64,000 bases of DNA from Acidovorax temperans (GTDB taxonomy: Bacteria; Pseudomonadota; Gammaproteobacteria; Burkholderiales; Burkholderiaceae_C), in the NCBI RefSeq assembly GCF_006716905.1, contig NZ_VFPV01000004.1:62001-126000 (forward strand). Reading direction: 5' to 3'. The notes under the pieces were generated by a model. It saw only the letters and a program-made list of their open reading frames with translations, ran no database searches and had not been told where the DNA came from. This document shows positions 1-8,500 of this stretch, one piece after another (position 1 is the stretch's first letter; the number at the start of each line of letters is the position of its first letter). The position numbers were made by a program, and so were the translations under genes.

Positions 1-196
1 GCAGAACACCACCGCCAAGGTCGGCCAGATGACGGCTGCCAAGTACCAGCTTGAAGGCGAGCTGACCAGCATCGTCAAGCAAAACAACACCACCAAGGAT
101 GTGTTCTACAAGTTCACGCTGAAGATGTTTGACGTGCAGGAAGGCACGATCGAATGGCAGGACGAGAAAGAAATCCGCAAAACGAGCAAGAAGTGA
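1..196 (+). CDS. LpoB-like penicillin-binding protein activator, C-terminal end (partial)
   Basis: This is the last 64 codons of a gene that begins before the window; the open frame runs from base 2 to the TGA at 194-196. The C-terminus contains YKFTLKMFDVQEGTIEW followed by DEKEIRK, which matches the end of LpoB-family outer-membrane lipoproteins that activate class A penicillin-binding proteins. The following gene starts 12 bases downstream on the same strand and has a related fold, so the two are probably co-transcribed. The LpoB call rests on the short C-terminal similarity only. The N-terminal lipobox cannot be seen. Confidence 0.7.
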   Translation, partial: QNTTAKVGQMTAAKYQLEGELTSIVKQNNTTKDVFYKFTLKMFDVQEGTIEWQDEKEIRKTSKK

Positions 197-207
197 CGGA
201 GCACACC

Positions 208-1173
208 ATGCAACGCAGAACCACTTTGCACACGGCCCTGGCCGTGGTCGCCGCCACCACGCTGGCCTGGGGCAGCAGCGCCTTCGCGCAAAACGCGGCC
301 CCCAAAATCGCCGTGACCGATCTGGCCTACGCACAGCGCGTGTCGGAATACTTCGTGGCCGGTGCCTACCAGCGCAGCGCCCAGATGAGCGCCCGCAGCA
401 GCCAAAGCGGCAGCCACAGCCATGGCATGTACGGCGGTGGCGGCTCGTATTCGGGCAGCCAGTCGGTGCAGGCGTCTGAGCAGGCCAGCGGCACCTACGT
501 GGCCGGTACCTACAGCTACATCGAACAGCGCGAGCTGGGTGGCTACACCAACGACATCAAGGGTGCCTTGCTGCAAGGCACCTACTTCCGCCTGGTGCAG
601 GGCAAGGGCTTTGACGCGGGCACGCCGCAGCCTTCCAAGGCCGAGCAGGTGCTCAACCAGGTGCAGGGCGGCAAGATGGCTGCGCCCAAGGCGCAGCCCC
701 AGGTCACCGACGTGATCGCCCGCATCAAGAAGGGCGAATTCAACGGCGCCGACTACGTGCTGTTTGGCGTGGTCTCCAGCATCGACTTCACCGATGCGCT
801 GCACCCCATCCAGGGCACCAGCAACGCCACGCGCCAGTACGGCCTGCAACTGCTGGCCGACTTCTCGCTCATCAACACCAAGACCTACGAGATCAAGGCC
901 GCGTTCTCTGCCCAGGGTGAAGGCAACGACACCAAGATCCTCTCCACCCGTGGTGACATTGCCCCGCCCAACCGCGCCAAGGTGATCCGCGAGACCTCGC
1001 AAAGCCTCGCGCAAGACGTGTACCTGCAACTGGCCAACCAGCTCGGCTACACCGACGCGCACCTTTCGCGCGGTGTGCGTCCACCCCAGCCCATGGGGTA
1101 CCCCGCTGGTGGTGGCCAGGCTCAGCCTGTGCCAGTGCCGCAGCAGCCTGAACAGGTGCTCATCCTCAAGTGA
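208..1173 (+). CDS. Exported CsgG/LpoB-like protein
   Basis: A 321-residue protein with a cleavable signal peptide: basic start MQRRTT, hydrophobic core, then a likely cut after SSAFAQ near residue 28. ATG 208 was chosen over an upstream in-frame start at 154 because it gives a proper signal peptide and has GGAG about six bases before it. The mature part begins PKIAVTDLAY and later has ADYVLFGVVSSIDF and a QSLAQDVYLQLANQLGY helix, the layout of the CsgG/LpoB superfamily. A Ser/Gly/His-rich loop (residues ~58-85) and a Pro/Gln-rich tail are low complexity. It follows an LpoB-like gene and probably acts with it in the periplasm or outer membrane. The exact role is unknown. Confidence 0.6.
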   Translation: MQRRTTLHTALAVVAATTLAWGSSAFAQNAAPKIAVTDLAYAQRVSEYFVAGAYQRSAQMSARSSQSGSHSHGMYGGGGSYSGSQSVQASEQASGTYVAGTYSYIEQRELGGYTNDIKGALLQGTYFRLVQGKGFDAGTPQPSKAEQVLNQVQGGKMAAPKAQPQVTDVIARIKKGEFNGADYVLFGVVSSIDFTDALHPIQGTSNATRQYGLQLLADFSLINTKTYEIKAAFSAQGEGNDTKILSTRGDIAPPNRAKVIRETSQSLAQDVYLQLANQLGYTDAHLSRGVRPPQPMGYPAGGGQAQPVPVPQQPEQVLILK

Positions 1174-1206
1174 TGGGTGGGGTGGGCCGGGTTGCACAAC
1201 GTGGGC

Positions 1207-2208
1207 ATGACCTGCGCTTCTGAGGTGACCCAGCCCCACCGCCCCGGCGTTGCCCAGGCCAGCCTTGTGCTGGCCTTTTTTCTGGCGGCGCTCAGCCTGC
1301 AAGCCTGCTTGGTTCAGACGCCTGCAGCGGCAGCCAGTGGCGCCGAACACTTCTCTGCGCAGCGCCTGCCAGGGGCCCACAGTGAGGAGCTGTGGGCCCT
1401 GCAGCGGGGCCCGCTGGTGCCACCCCTGCGCTACCGCGTGGTGGTCGTTCCTGGCTCGGGCTGCGCCGGTATGGGGCCCTTTGCTGATCGCTACTTTCGG
1501 GGCCTGTTGCACGCGCAGGTGACCGTGCTGCACAAGCCGGGCGTACACCCTGCAGACACCACGCCAGCGGCCGATTGCCCCGCGCGCTTTGTGCAGGCTG
1601 ACCACCTTTCTGCATGGGCCCACCACGCGCGCGCCGCGCTGAAACAGCTCACCACGACGCAAGGTCACAGCCATACCGACGTGCCATGGCTGCTGGTGGG
1701 TATTTCGGAAGGGGTGGAACTGCTGCCTTCCCTGGCAGCCAGCACAGGTCCTGGGCTGGCGGGCCTGGTGATGATGGCGGGCAGTGGGCTGGACCCGCGT
1801 GATGCCGGCCAGATGCAGGCCGAGCGCCTCGGGCATGCAGCTGACTGGGCTGCGCTGGGCCGTGCCCAGGCCGGGCCTGGTGCGGACACGCAGGTGGTGC
1901 AGGGGCGCAGCCTGCGCTACTGGCGCGACCTGTGGCAATGGCCCGTGCAACAACCCTTGCTGCAGGGCCCATGGCCCGTGCTGCACGCCTGGGGCGATGC
2001 AGATGACATGGTGCCCCCCGCCGCCTACGAGCAATTTGCCCAACGTGCCCAGCACCGCAACGCACCCTACTGCGCGCTGCGCCTGGCCGGTGCCAACCAC
2101 GGCCTGCAGGCGGGTGAAGTGGATGGCTTGCAGCAGGTGTGGGGCGCTGTGGAGGGCTGGGGCCGCGCACCCCAGCGCGGGCTGTGCGCCAGCGTGACCT
2201 TTCGTTGA
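1207..2208 (+). CDS. Putative lipoprotein alpha/beta-hydrolase
   Basis: About 333 residues. A hydrophobic stretch ending LSLQAC gives a lipobox with Cys34, so the protein is probably a lipoprotein. VVVPGSGCAGMG resembles an oxyanion-hole region, and GISEG near residue 167 is a GxSxG nucleophile elbow. GDADDM and the late GANHG supply a plausible acid and histidine, completing a hydrolase triad. A GTG at 1177 is also possible, but ATG 1207 places the signal peptide better. It lies 33 bases after the CsgG-like gene on the same strand, and a cobalamin riboswitch follows it. The substrate cannot be told from sequence. Confidence 0.6.
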   Translation: MTCASEVTQPHRPGVAQASLVLAFFLAALSLQACLVQTPAAAASGAEHFSAQRLPGAHSEELWALQRGPLVPPLRYRVVVVPGSGCAGMGPFADRYFRGLLHAQVTVLHKPGVHPADTTPAADCPARFVQADHLSAWAHHARAALKQLTTTQGHSHTDVPWLLVGISEGVELLPSLAASTGPGLAGLVMMAGSGLDPRDAGQMQAERLGHAADWAALGRAQAGPGADTQVVQGRSLRYWRDLWQWPVQQPLLQGPWPVLHAWGDADDMVPPAAYEQFAQRAQHRNAPYCALRLAGANHGLQAGEVDGLQQVWGAVEGWGRAPQRGLCASVTFR

Positions 2209-2237
2209 CCCGATCCTCACAGGCCCTATACTCGCCC

Positions 2238-2450
2238 CCGTTGGTGCTCGTGCCGTTATTGCAACGGCACAGTTAAACGGGAATCAGGAGAGCGCGGCCC
2301 ACCACGAGTCGCGCTTAACCTGAGCTGCCCCCGCAACGGTAAGCGAGAGAAGGCTGCATGCCTTCAGCCTGCTTCACATGTCCACTGGGTTCTGAGAGCC
2401 TGGGAAGGATTCGCAGGAACATCTCGCCAGCCCGGAGACCGGCCGACAAG
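2238..2450 (+). promoter_or_regulatory. Cobalamin riboswitch
   Basis: The conserved landmarks occur in order: TTAAACGGGAA near 2273, GCTGCCCCCGCAACGGTAAG near 2325, CCACTGG near 2382, TGGGAAGG near 2401, and the B12 box AGCCCGGAGACCGGCC at 2429-2444 (one base off the usual AGCCAGGAGACCGGCC). It precedes eleven corrin-pathway genes on the same strand. It should therefore turn that operon down when adenosylcobalamin is plentiful. I do not see a clear T-tailed terminator before the first gene, so control is more likely at translation initiation. Confidence 0.93.
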
Positions 2451-2525
2451 CGGGTGAGCCACGTGCCCACCCATTTCACAGAACCTGCGGGGAGGCAGGG
2501 GTCTGGGTCAGTCCGGGTCGTTTTC

Positions 2526-2621
2526 ATGTTGAATTTCTTTGTGCTGGCGATGCAGCCAGCGGCGCAGCATTTGGCGGGTCATGGTGCATCCATGGACAGC
2601 TGGGGCTGGCGCCAGCCATGA
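2526..2621 (+). CDS. Possible short leader ORF coupled to cbiF
   Basis: A 31-codon frame opens with ATG at 2526, 75 bases after the riboswitch, and ends in TGA at 2619-2621. The stop overlaps the cbiF start as ATGA. The peptide contains MDSWGWRQP near its end, and I recognise no family. No good ribosome-binding site precedes it. The overlap would allow translational coupling between the riboswitch and cbiF, but the frame could also be chance. Confidence 0.3.
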   Translation: MLNFFVLAMQPAAQHLAGHGASMDSWGWRQP

Positions 2622-3424
2622 CGGTCGGTACCGTCTGGTTTGTGGGCGCGGGACCGGGTGATCCGGAGCTCATCACCGTCAAGGGCCGCTCCCTGATTGA
2701 GCGGGCGGGAGCCATCCTGTTTGCAGGTTCGCTGGTCAACGAGGCCGTGACCCGCTGGGCACCGCCCGGCTGCACCATTGCCGACAGCAAGGACATGACG
2801 CTGGAGCAGATGGCAGCATGGCTCATTGCCCAGGCGCAGCAGCACGCTGTGGTCATCCGCCTGCAGACGGGCGACCCTGCCTTGTATGGCGCGCTGATTG
2901 AAGTGGTGCAGCCGCTCGATGCCGCTGGGGTACCTGTGCGCGTGGTGCCGGGGGTGTCCTCGGCCATGGCCTCGGCCGCTGCGGCGGTGGAGAGTTTCAC
3001 GCTGCCCGAAGTCACGCAGAGCGTGATCTTCACCCGCGTGGAAGGCCGCACGCCCATGCCCGAAGGCGAGTCGCTGGCCGAGCTGGCGCGCCACCACTGC
3101 ACGCTGTGCATCTTCCTGTCCATCACCCTGCTGCACAAGGTGCAGGAGCAACTGCGCGCGGCGGGCTGGGCCGATGACGCCCCCATGCTGGTGGTGCACA
3201 AGGCCAGCTGGCCGGGTGAGGAACTCATCATCCGCGGCACGCTGGCCGACATCCGCCAGCGCTGCCGCGACGCCAAGGTGGTCAGCCAGGCCATGGTGAT
3301 TGCCAGCCCCAACCTGGGTGCGCGCCACTGGCCCACGCTTGCCAAGTCCAAGCTGTACGACGCCAGCTTCACCCACCGCTTTCGCAAGGCCAGTGTGCCT
3401 GCCACGCCCACGGAGACTTCCTGA
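2618..3424 (+). CDS. cbiF: Cobalt-precorrin-4 / precorrin-4 C11-methyltransferase
   Basis: A 268-residue SAM-dependent tetrapyrrole methylase. It has the glycine-rich loop GAGPGDPELIT at residues 10-20, TGDPALYG near residue 85, and VVPGVSSAMA near 110. The motif order and length fit CobM/CbiF, which methylates C11 before ring contraction is completed. It is the first gene after the cobalamin riboswitch and shares TGATG with cbiX. Because cbiD, cbiX and cbiG follow, the anaerobic name CbiF is preferred to the aerobic CobM. Confidence 0.92.
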   Translation: MTVGTVWFVGAGPGDPELITVKGRSLIERAGAILFAGSLVNEAVTRWAPPGCTIADSKDMTLEQMAAWLIAQAQQHAVVIRLQTGDPALYGALIEVVQPLDAAGVPVRVVPGVSSAMASAAAAVESFTLPEVTQSVIFTRVEGRTPMPEGESLAELARHHCTLCIFLSITLLHKVQEQLRAAGWADDAPMLVVHKASWPGEELIIRGTLADIRQRCRDAKVVSQAMVIASPNLGARHWPTLAKSKLYDASFTHRFRKASVPATPTETS

Positions 3425-4479
3425 TGCAAACCCCAGCCACGCCCCTCGGTACACACCACGGCGCACGCCACGAAGACACCATCCTGCTCATCGGCCACGG
3501 CTCGCGCGAGCCCGAGGGCAACGACGAAATCCACCGCTTTGTGGCCCAGTGGCGTACGCGCCAGCCCGGCTGGAATATTGAGGTGTGCTTCATCGAATTT
3601 GCCGCCCCTAGCCTGCATGATGGCCTGCAGCAAGCCGGGCGTAACGCGCGCCGCGTGCTGGTGCTACCGCTCATCCTGAATGCGGCAGGCCACGTGAAGA
3701 TGGAGATTCCCGAGGCCATTGAGCATGCCCGCGAACACTGCCCCGGCACCGAATTTCTGTATGGCCCGCACCTCACTGCGTGCGACCCCATCCTGGATGT
3801 GCTGCGCCGCAACCTGCGCAAGTGCATGAGCGAGCTGGACATGCCTGACCCCACCACCACCGGTGTGGTGTTGCTGGGGCGCGGCTCGTCTGACCGCCAG
3901 GCCAATGGCGATGTCGCCAAGATGGCCCGCTGGCTGATGGAGGAGACAGACCACGAACTGGTGGACCTGGCCTTCACCGGCATCACCTGGCCGCGCCTGG
4001 AGCGCGCCGTGCAGCGGCAGGTGCTGCTGGGCATGAAACAGGTGGTGGTGTTGCCGTACTACCTGTTCACCGGCACGCTCATGCAGCGCATTGCCCGCCA
4101 GGTGGATCACCTGCGCCAGCAGTACCCGCAGGTGCGGTTTGCAGAGGCCTCGTACTTCGGGTTTGAAAAAGAAATCTTTGCCCTGCTGGAGCAGCGCGTG
4201 GCCGACCTGCGCGCGGGCGTGCCCGACGCCAAGCTGCCCTGCGATGGCTGCAAATACCGCGAGATTGCCCACGACCTGGGCCATGGGCACAGCCACGAAC
4301 ACACGCATGTCCACGCACCGGCCACAGAGGCGGTGGTGCATGTGCACGGCCATGGGCCTGCGCATGAGCATGACCATGCACACGACCATAGCCATGCCCA
4401 CCATCACGGGCATGACCACGAACATGGGCATGTCCATGCTGCCCACCACCCCGTCCATGCCGACGGGCAAGCCGCATGA
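3424..4479 (+). CDS. cbiX: Sirohydrochlorin cobaltochelatase, long CbiX with His-rich tail
   Basis: A 351-residue protein that inserts cobalt into sirohydrochlorin, the entry step of the anaerobic pathway. There are two CbiX half-domains: the first has LLIGHGSREP with His25, the second VVLLGRGSSD near residue 152. After the second comes CDGC near residue 273, a CxxC like the metal-cluster motif reported in the long Bacillus CbiX. About 60 residues follow in which roughly every second residue is His, probably a cobalt store or delivery tail. It overlaps cbiF by one base and cbiC by four. Confidence 0.93.
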   Translation: MQTPATPLGTHHGARHEDTILLIGHGSREPEGNDEIHRFVAQWRTRQPGWNIEVCFIEFAAPSLHDGLQQAGRNARRVLVLPLILNAAGHVKMEIPEAIEHAREHCPGTEFLYGPHLTACDPILDVLRRNLRKCMSELDMPDPTTTGVVLLGRGSSDRQANGDVAKMARWLMEETDHELVDLAFTGITWPRLERAVQRQVLLGMKQVVVLPYYLFTGTLMQRIARQVDHLRQQYPQVRFAEASYFGFEKEIFALLEQRVADLRAGVPDAKLPCDGCKYREIAHDLGHGHSHEHTHVHAPATEAVVHVHGHGPAHEHDHAHDHSHAHHHGHDHEHGHVHAAHHPVHADGQAA

Positions 4480-5162
4480 GCACCATCAACACCGTCACCG
4501 AACAGCTCACGCGTGCAGGCCAGGCCATCGAGCACGACAGCTTTGCCATCATTGACGCCGAGGTGCAGGGCCACAGCTACACGCCCGAGCAGTGGCCCAT
4601 CGTGCGCCGCATGATCCATGCGAACGCCGATTTTGATTTCAACGGGCTGACCGACTTTCATCCCCAGGCCGTGCAAGCCGGCATCCGCGCCATGCTGCGT
4701 GGTGGCACGCCCGTGGTGGCCGATGTAGAGATGATCTGCTCGGGCCTGTCGGTGCCGCGCCTGGCGCACTTTGGCATGGTCACGCACCAGTTCATTTCGG
4801 ACGCCGACGTGATTGCCCAGGCCCAGGCCGAAAACACCACCCGTGCGGTACAGGCCATGCGCAAGGCCCACCGCCTGGGCTTGCTTGAAGGCGCCATCGT
4901 GGGCATTGGCAATGCGCCCACCGCACTGATCGAGCTGGCCCGGCTGATTGCAGAGGAGGGCGTGCGCCCCGCGCTGGTGGTGGGCATGCCGGTGGGCTTT
5001 GTGTCGGCGGCCGAGTCTAAAGACCTGATCGCCAGCCAGCACGAGGTGCCTTGGCTGGTGATTCGCGGGCGCAAAGGAGGCTCCACGCTGGTGGTGGCCG
5101 CCGTGCATGCTTTGCTGTCCTTGGCCGAGGCGCAGCAAAAGCTGGCGACCGCCCAGGGCTGA
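4476..5162 (+). CDS. cbiC: Cobalt-precorrin-8 / precorrin-8X methylmutase
   Basis: A 228-residue CobH/CbiC protein that moves the methyl group from C11 to C12 to give cobyrinate (hydrogenobyrinate in the aerobic route). Family signatures include ADVEMICSGL near residue 86, IVGIGNAPTALIEL near 147 and VGMPVGFVSAAESK near 168. Length is normal. The start overlaps the cbiX stop as ATGA, and cbiD starts seven bases after its stop, so expression is coupled. Confidence 0.94.
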   Translation: MSTINTVTEQLTRAGQAIEHDSFAIIDAEVQGHSYTPEQWPIVRRMIHANADFDFNGLTDFHPQAVQAGIRAMLRGGTPVVADVEMICSGLSVPRLAHFGMVTHQFISDADVIAQAQAENTTRAVQAMRKAHRLGLLEGAIVGIGNAPTALIELARLIAEEGVRPALVVGMPVGFVSAAESKDLIASQHEVPWLVIRGRKGGSTLVVAAVHALLSLAEAQQKLATAQG

Positions 5163-5169
5163 CACCGCC

Positions 5170-6312
5170 ATGATGGAAAAAACCGTTCGCCGGGGCACCC
5201 GCACCGGGTTCACCACCGGGGCTTGCTCTGCCGCCGCCGCTGCGGCTGCTGTGCAGGGCCTGGTGCATGGCGCTGTGCCTGACGCGGTGGACTGCCTGCT
5301 GCCCAACGGCGATACGGTGCGCTTTGCGGTGAACGACGGGCGCTGCGATGTCAGCAATCCAGAGGCCCCTGCCACGGCCCACGCCATGGTCATCAAGGAT
5401 GCAGGCGACGACCCCGATTGCACCGACAAGGCCCACCTCACTGCCGATGTGCGTGTGCTGCCCGGCGAAGCCGGTGTGGTGCGCCTGTGCGGCGGCTTTG
5501 GTGTGGGCACCGTCACCATGGCCGGGCTGGGCCTGGAAGTGGGTGGCCCCGCCATCAACCCCGTGCCCCGCCGCAACATTGAAGACAACGTGCGCGCTGC
5601 AGGGGCGCCGCTGCTGGCCCATGCGGGGCTGGAGGTCACCATCTCCGTGCCCCAGGGCGTGGAGATGGCACGCAAGACGCTCAACGCCCGCCTGGGCATT
5701 CTGGGCGGCATCTCCATCCTCGGCACCACCGGCATCGTCAAGCCGTATTCCACCTCGGCCTACCGCGCCAGCGTGGTGCAGGGCGTGCAGGTGGCGGCCA
5801 CGCTGGGCCACGGTGTGGTGGTGCTCACCACCGGCGGGCGCACCGAGCAGTTTGCGATGAAAGAGCGCGCTGCGCTGCCCCCTGCCTGCTTTGTGCAGAT
5901 GGGCGACTTTTTGCGCTACGCGCTCGACGAAGCCGTGGCGCAGGGCCTCACCGAAGTGGTCATTGGCGGCATGGTGGGCAAGCTCACCAAAATTGCCCAG
6001 GGCGAAACCATCACCCACGCCAACCGTGCTGAGGTGGACACCGAGCTGCTTGCCCAACTGGCCGCCCGCATTGGCGCGCCGCCCGAGATGTGCGCCGAGA
6101 TTGCCGCCGCCGAAACCGCCCGCTTTGCTGCCGAGCGCATGCAGGCCCTGGGCTTGGCCACCGCCTTCCATGAAGCGCTGGCCCAGGCCGTGGTGCGCAC
6201 CCTGATGGCCCCTGACCGCTACGGCGGCCAATTCCGCCTGCAGGTGCTGGTGTGCGACTTTGACGGCATCAAGATGGCCGAAGCCGCTTCTTCAACTTCA
6301 GAAACGACATGA
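5170..6312 (+). CDS. cbiD: Cobalt-precorrin-5B C1-methyltransferase
   Basis: A 380-residue CbiD, the enzyme that marks the anaerobic corrin pathway; it methylates C1 after ring contraction. The N-terminal hallmark RRGTRTGFTTGACSAA is present. So are NPVPRRNIEDNV and GGRTEQFAM, both typical of the family. ATG 5170 was preferred to an in-frame start at 5107 because the upstream part overlaps cbiC and lacks family sequence. The stop overlaps the cbiET start as ATGA. Confidence 0.94.
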   Translation: MMEKTVRRGTRTGFTTGACSAAAAAAAVQGLVHGAVPDAVDCLLPNGDTVRFAVNDGRCDVSNPEAPATAHAMVIKDAGDDPDCTDKAHLTADVRVLPGEAGVVRLCGGFGVGTVTMAGLGLEVGGPAINPVPRRNIEDNVRAAGAPLLAHAGLEVTISVPQGVEMARKTLNARLGILGGISILGTTGIVKPYSTSAYRASVVQGVQVAATLGHGVVVLTTGGRTEQFAMKERAALPPACFVQMGDFLRYALDEAVAQGLTEVVIGGMVGKLTKIAQGETITHANRAEVDTELLAQLAARIGAPPEMCAEIAAAETARFAAERMQALGLATAFHEALAQAVVRTLMAPDRYGGQFRLQVLVCDFDGIKMAEAASSTSETT

Positions 6313-7649
6313 CCGACCCCCAACCTTGCCGAGTGATCGGTGTGCTGGACGATGGCGCTGCCAGCCTGAGCCCTACCGCACTGGCCCTGCTGCGCCGTGC
6401 CGATGTGGTGGTGGGCGGCAGCCGCACGCTGGCCCTGCTGGACGACGACATCGCCCCTCACGCCCAGCGCCGTGATTTGACGGGCCAGCTCAGCGCCGTG
6501 CCCGGCTGGATTGCCGCCGCGCGGGAAGCGGGCCAAACCAGCGTGGTGCTGGCCACCGGCGACCCGCTGTGCCACGGCATTGCCAGCTACCTGGCATCGC
6601 GCCTGTGCATTGAGGCGGTGGAGGTGCTACCCAACCTCTCGACCGTGCAGCTCGCCTGCGCCCGCCTGGGCCTGGCCTGGCAGGATGCGCGCATTGTGTC
6701 GGTGCACAGCAAGGACGCAGGCGAATGGCAAGTGGGTGCCGAGCCCGGCCACGGCCTGTATGCCCTGGCGCAAAGCCTGCGCCAGCACGACCGCCTGCTG
6801 GTGCTCACCAGCCCCGACAACACGCCGGACCGCATTGCCCGCCTGATCGTGGCCGAAGGGCTGGGCGACGATTTTCAGATGGCCGTGGCCGAGCGCCTGT
6901 GCATGCGCGACGAGCGCGTGGTGGCCGAGCTATCACCGCACGACGCTGCTCAGCAGACCTTTGCCGACCCCAACGTGGTGGTGCTGGTGCGCAGCCAGGT
7001 GCGCCCTCAGCCCGTGCGCATGGGCCTGGCCGACAGCGCCTACCACCAGCGCCAGCCCGACAAAGGGCTCATCACCAAGCAAGAGGTGCGCGCCGTGTCG
7101 CTGGCCCGTATGCAACTGCGTGCCGACAGCCGCGTGTGGGACATTGGCGCGGGCAGCGGCTCGGTGGGGCTTGAAGCCGCTCGCCTGTGCCCGCAAGGCC
7201 ATGTGTGGGCCATCGAAAAGAACGAGGCCGACCATGCCATTGCAGGCCAGAACGCCCGTGCCTTTGGCGTGAGCAACCACACGCTGGTGCACGGCAAGGC
7301 CCCCGAGGGGCTGGATGCGTGGCCTGACCCGGACGCCGTTTTCATCGGCGGCTCGGGCGGCGAGCTGCAAGAGCTGATCGCCCTGTGCCTGCGCCGCCTG
7401 CGTACGGGCGGCTGGCTGGTGATGAACTTGGTCACGCTCGAAAACCTGGCCAGCGCCACCCAAGCGCTGCAAGCCCAGGGCGCGGTGTGGGATGTGCTGC
7501 AATTGCAGGCGGCCCGCAGCAAACCCATTTTGCACATGCACCGCATGGCGGCAGAAAACCCCGTGTGGATCGTGTGCGCGCAGCGCGGCGAGGGCAGTGC
7601 GATGCCGGCCGCGTCAGCCGTGCAAACCGCGCAAGGGGAGGCCGCATGA
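6309..7649 (+). CDS. cbiET: Fused cobalt-precorrin-7 C5- and cobalt-precorrin-6B C15-methyltransferase
   Basis: A 446-residue natural fusion. Residues ~1-215 form a CbiE tetrapyrrole methylase (LATGDPLCHG near residue 80). Residues ~240-430 form a CbiT class I methyltransferase with the SAM loop GAGSGSVGLEAARL starting near residue 280. CbiT also decarboxylates the C12 acetate side chain. The same fusion is called CobL in aerobic organisms. The gene overlaps both neighbours by four bases (ATGA), consistent with tight stoichiometry. Confidence 0.93.
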   Translation: MTDPQPCRVIGVLDDGAASLSPTALALLRRADVVVGGSRTLALLDDDIAPHAQRRDLTGQLSAVPGWIAAAREAGQTSVVLATGDPLCHGIASYLASRLCIEAVEVLPNLSTVQLACARLGLAWQDARIVSVHSKDAGEWQVGAEPGHGLYALAQSLRQHDRLLVLTSPDNTPDRIARLIVAEGLGDDFQMAVAERLCMRDERVVAELSPHDAAQQTFADPNVVVLVRSQVRPQPVRMGLADSAYHQRQPDKGLITKQEVRAVSLARMQLRADSRVWDIGAGSGSVGLEAARLCPQGHVWAIEKNEADHAIAGQNARAFGVSNHTLVHGKAPEGLDAWPDPDAVFIGGSGGELQELIALCLRRLRTGGWLVMNLVTLENLASATQALQAQGAVWDVLQLQAARSKPILHMHRMAAENPVWIVCAQRGEGSAMPAASAVQTAQGEAA

Positions 7650-8500
7650 GCGAGACCATGCTTCAGAATCCCCCTGCACTGGGCCGCCTCATCGGCGTCT
7701 CCCTCGGCCCCGGCGACCCTGGCCTCATTACCCGCGCAGCGTGGGCGCAGCTGCAGCGCACCGATGCCGTGTGGACTTACCCCGCGCGCAGCACCAAAAC
7801 GCCCAGCTATGCGTTTGACATCGTGCAGCGTGCCGGGCTTGCGCCGCCCGCGCAGCACCAGACGCTGCTGTTCCCCATGACGCACGATGGCGACAAGCTG
7901 GCCCGCGCCTGGATGCGCGCCGCAGAGACGGTGCTGCCCTGGCTGCTGGCGGGGCAGGACGTGCTGTTTCTGGTGGAGGGCGACGCCAGCACCTACGCCA
8001 CCTTTGGCCACCTGGCCCGCACCGTGCAGGCGCTGGATGCGCGCATTGACGTGCCGGTGATTGCAGGTGTGAACGCCTTCGCGGCCGCTTGCGCCGCCCG
8101 TGGCATGCCCCTGGCGGAGCAGGACGACACCATTGCCATCGTGCCCGCCGCCTACGGCGTGAGCGCGGTGGACCGTTTGCTCACCGACTTTGACACCCTG
8201 GTGCTCATGAAGGTCAAGCCGCTGATGGACGACCTGATCGACTGGCTCACCCAGCGCGGCTTGCTGCCCCACACCCAGTTCATCGAGCGCGTGGGTGCGC
8301 CGGACGAACGCAGCGTGAACGGCGTGGACCTGCCCACCCTGCGCGGCACCAAGGTCAGTTACCTCTCGCTCATGATCGTGAAGAACCCGCACCGCATACG
8401 GGGTGAGCGCATCAAGGGCTGCCTCAAAAAGACATCGCCTGCGCCGTTGCCTGCTGTGGATGGCAGCGGCCTCTCTGCCGAACAGGAAACCGCTGAATGA
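7646..8500 (+). CDS. cbiL: Cobalt-precorrin-2 / precorrin-2 C20-methyltransferase
   Basis: A 284-residue methylase with GVSLGPGDPGLITRAA near residue 17, FLVEGDASTYATFGHL near 108, and PVIAGVNAFAAACAARG near 134. These match CobI/CbiL, which adds the C20 methyl. ATG 7646 overlaps the cbiET stop; a longer in-frame extension back to 7385 runs inside cbiET and is not real. The last ~30 residues (after CLKKTS) are a loosely conserved tail. Confidence 0.92.
   Translation: MSETMLQNPPALGRLIGVSLGPGDPGLITRAAWAQLQRTDAVWTYPARSTKTPSYAFDIVQRAGLAPPAQHQTLLFPMTHDGDKLARAWMRAAETVLPWLLAGQDVLFLVEGDASTYATFGHLARTVQALDARIDVPVIAGVNAFAAACAARGMPLAEQDDTIAIVPAAYGVSAVDRLLTDFDTLVLMKVKPLMDDLIDWLTQRGLLPHTQFIERVGAPDERSVNGVDLPTLRGTKVSYLSLMIVKNPHRIRGERIKGCLKKTSPAPLPAVDGSGLSAEQETAE

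Noticed and set aside
106..2220. A ~700-codon open frame antisense to the first genes
   Set aside because: High-GC DNA leaves long open antisense frames. Its translation has no family motif and runs through well-supported plus-strand genes.
4260..4470. DNA repeats in the His-rich tail of cbiX as a CRISPR-like array
   Set aside because: The period is that of CAC/CAT codons. There are no uniform repeats with unique spacers.
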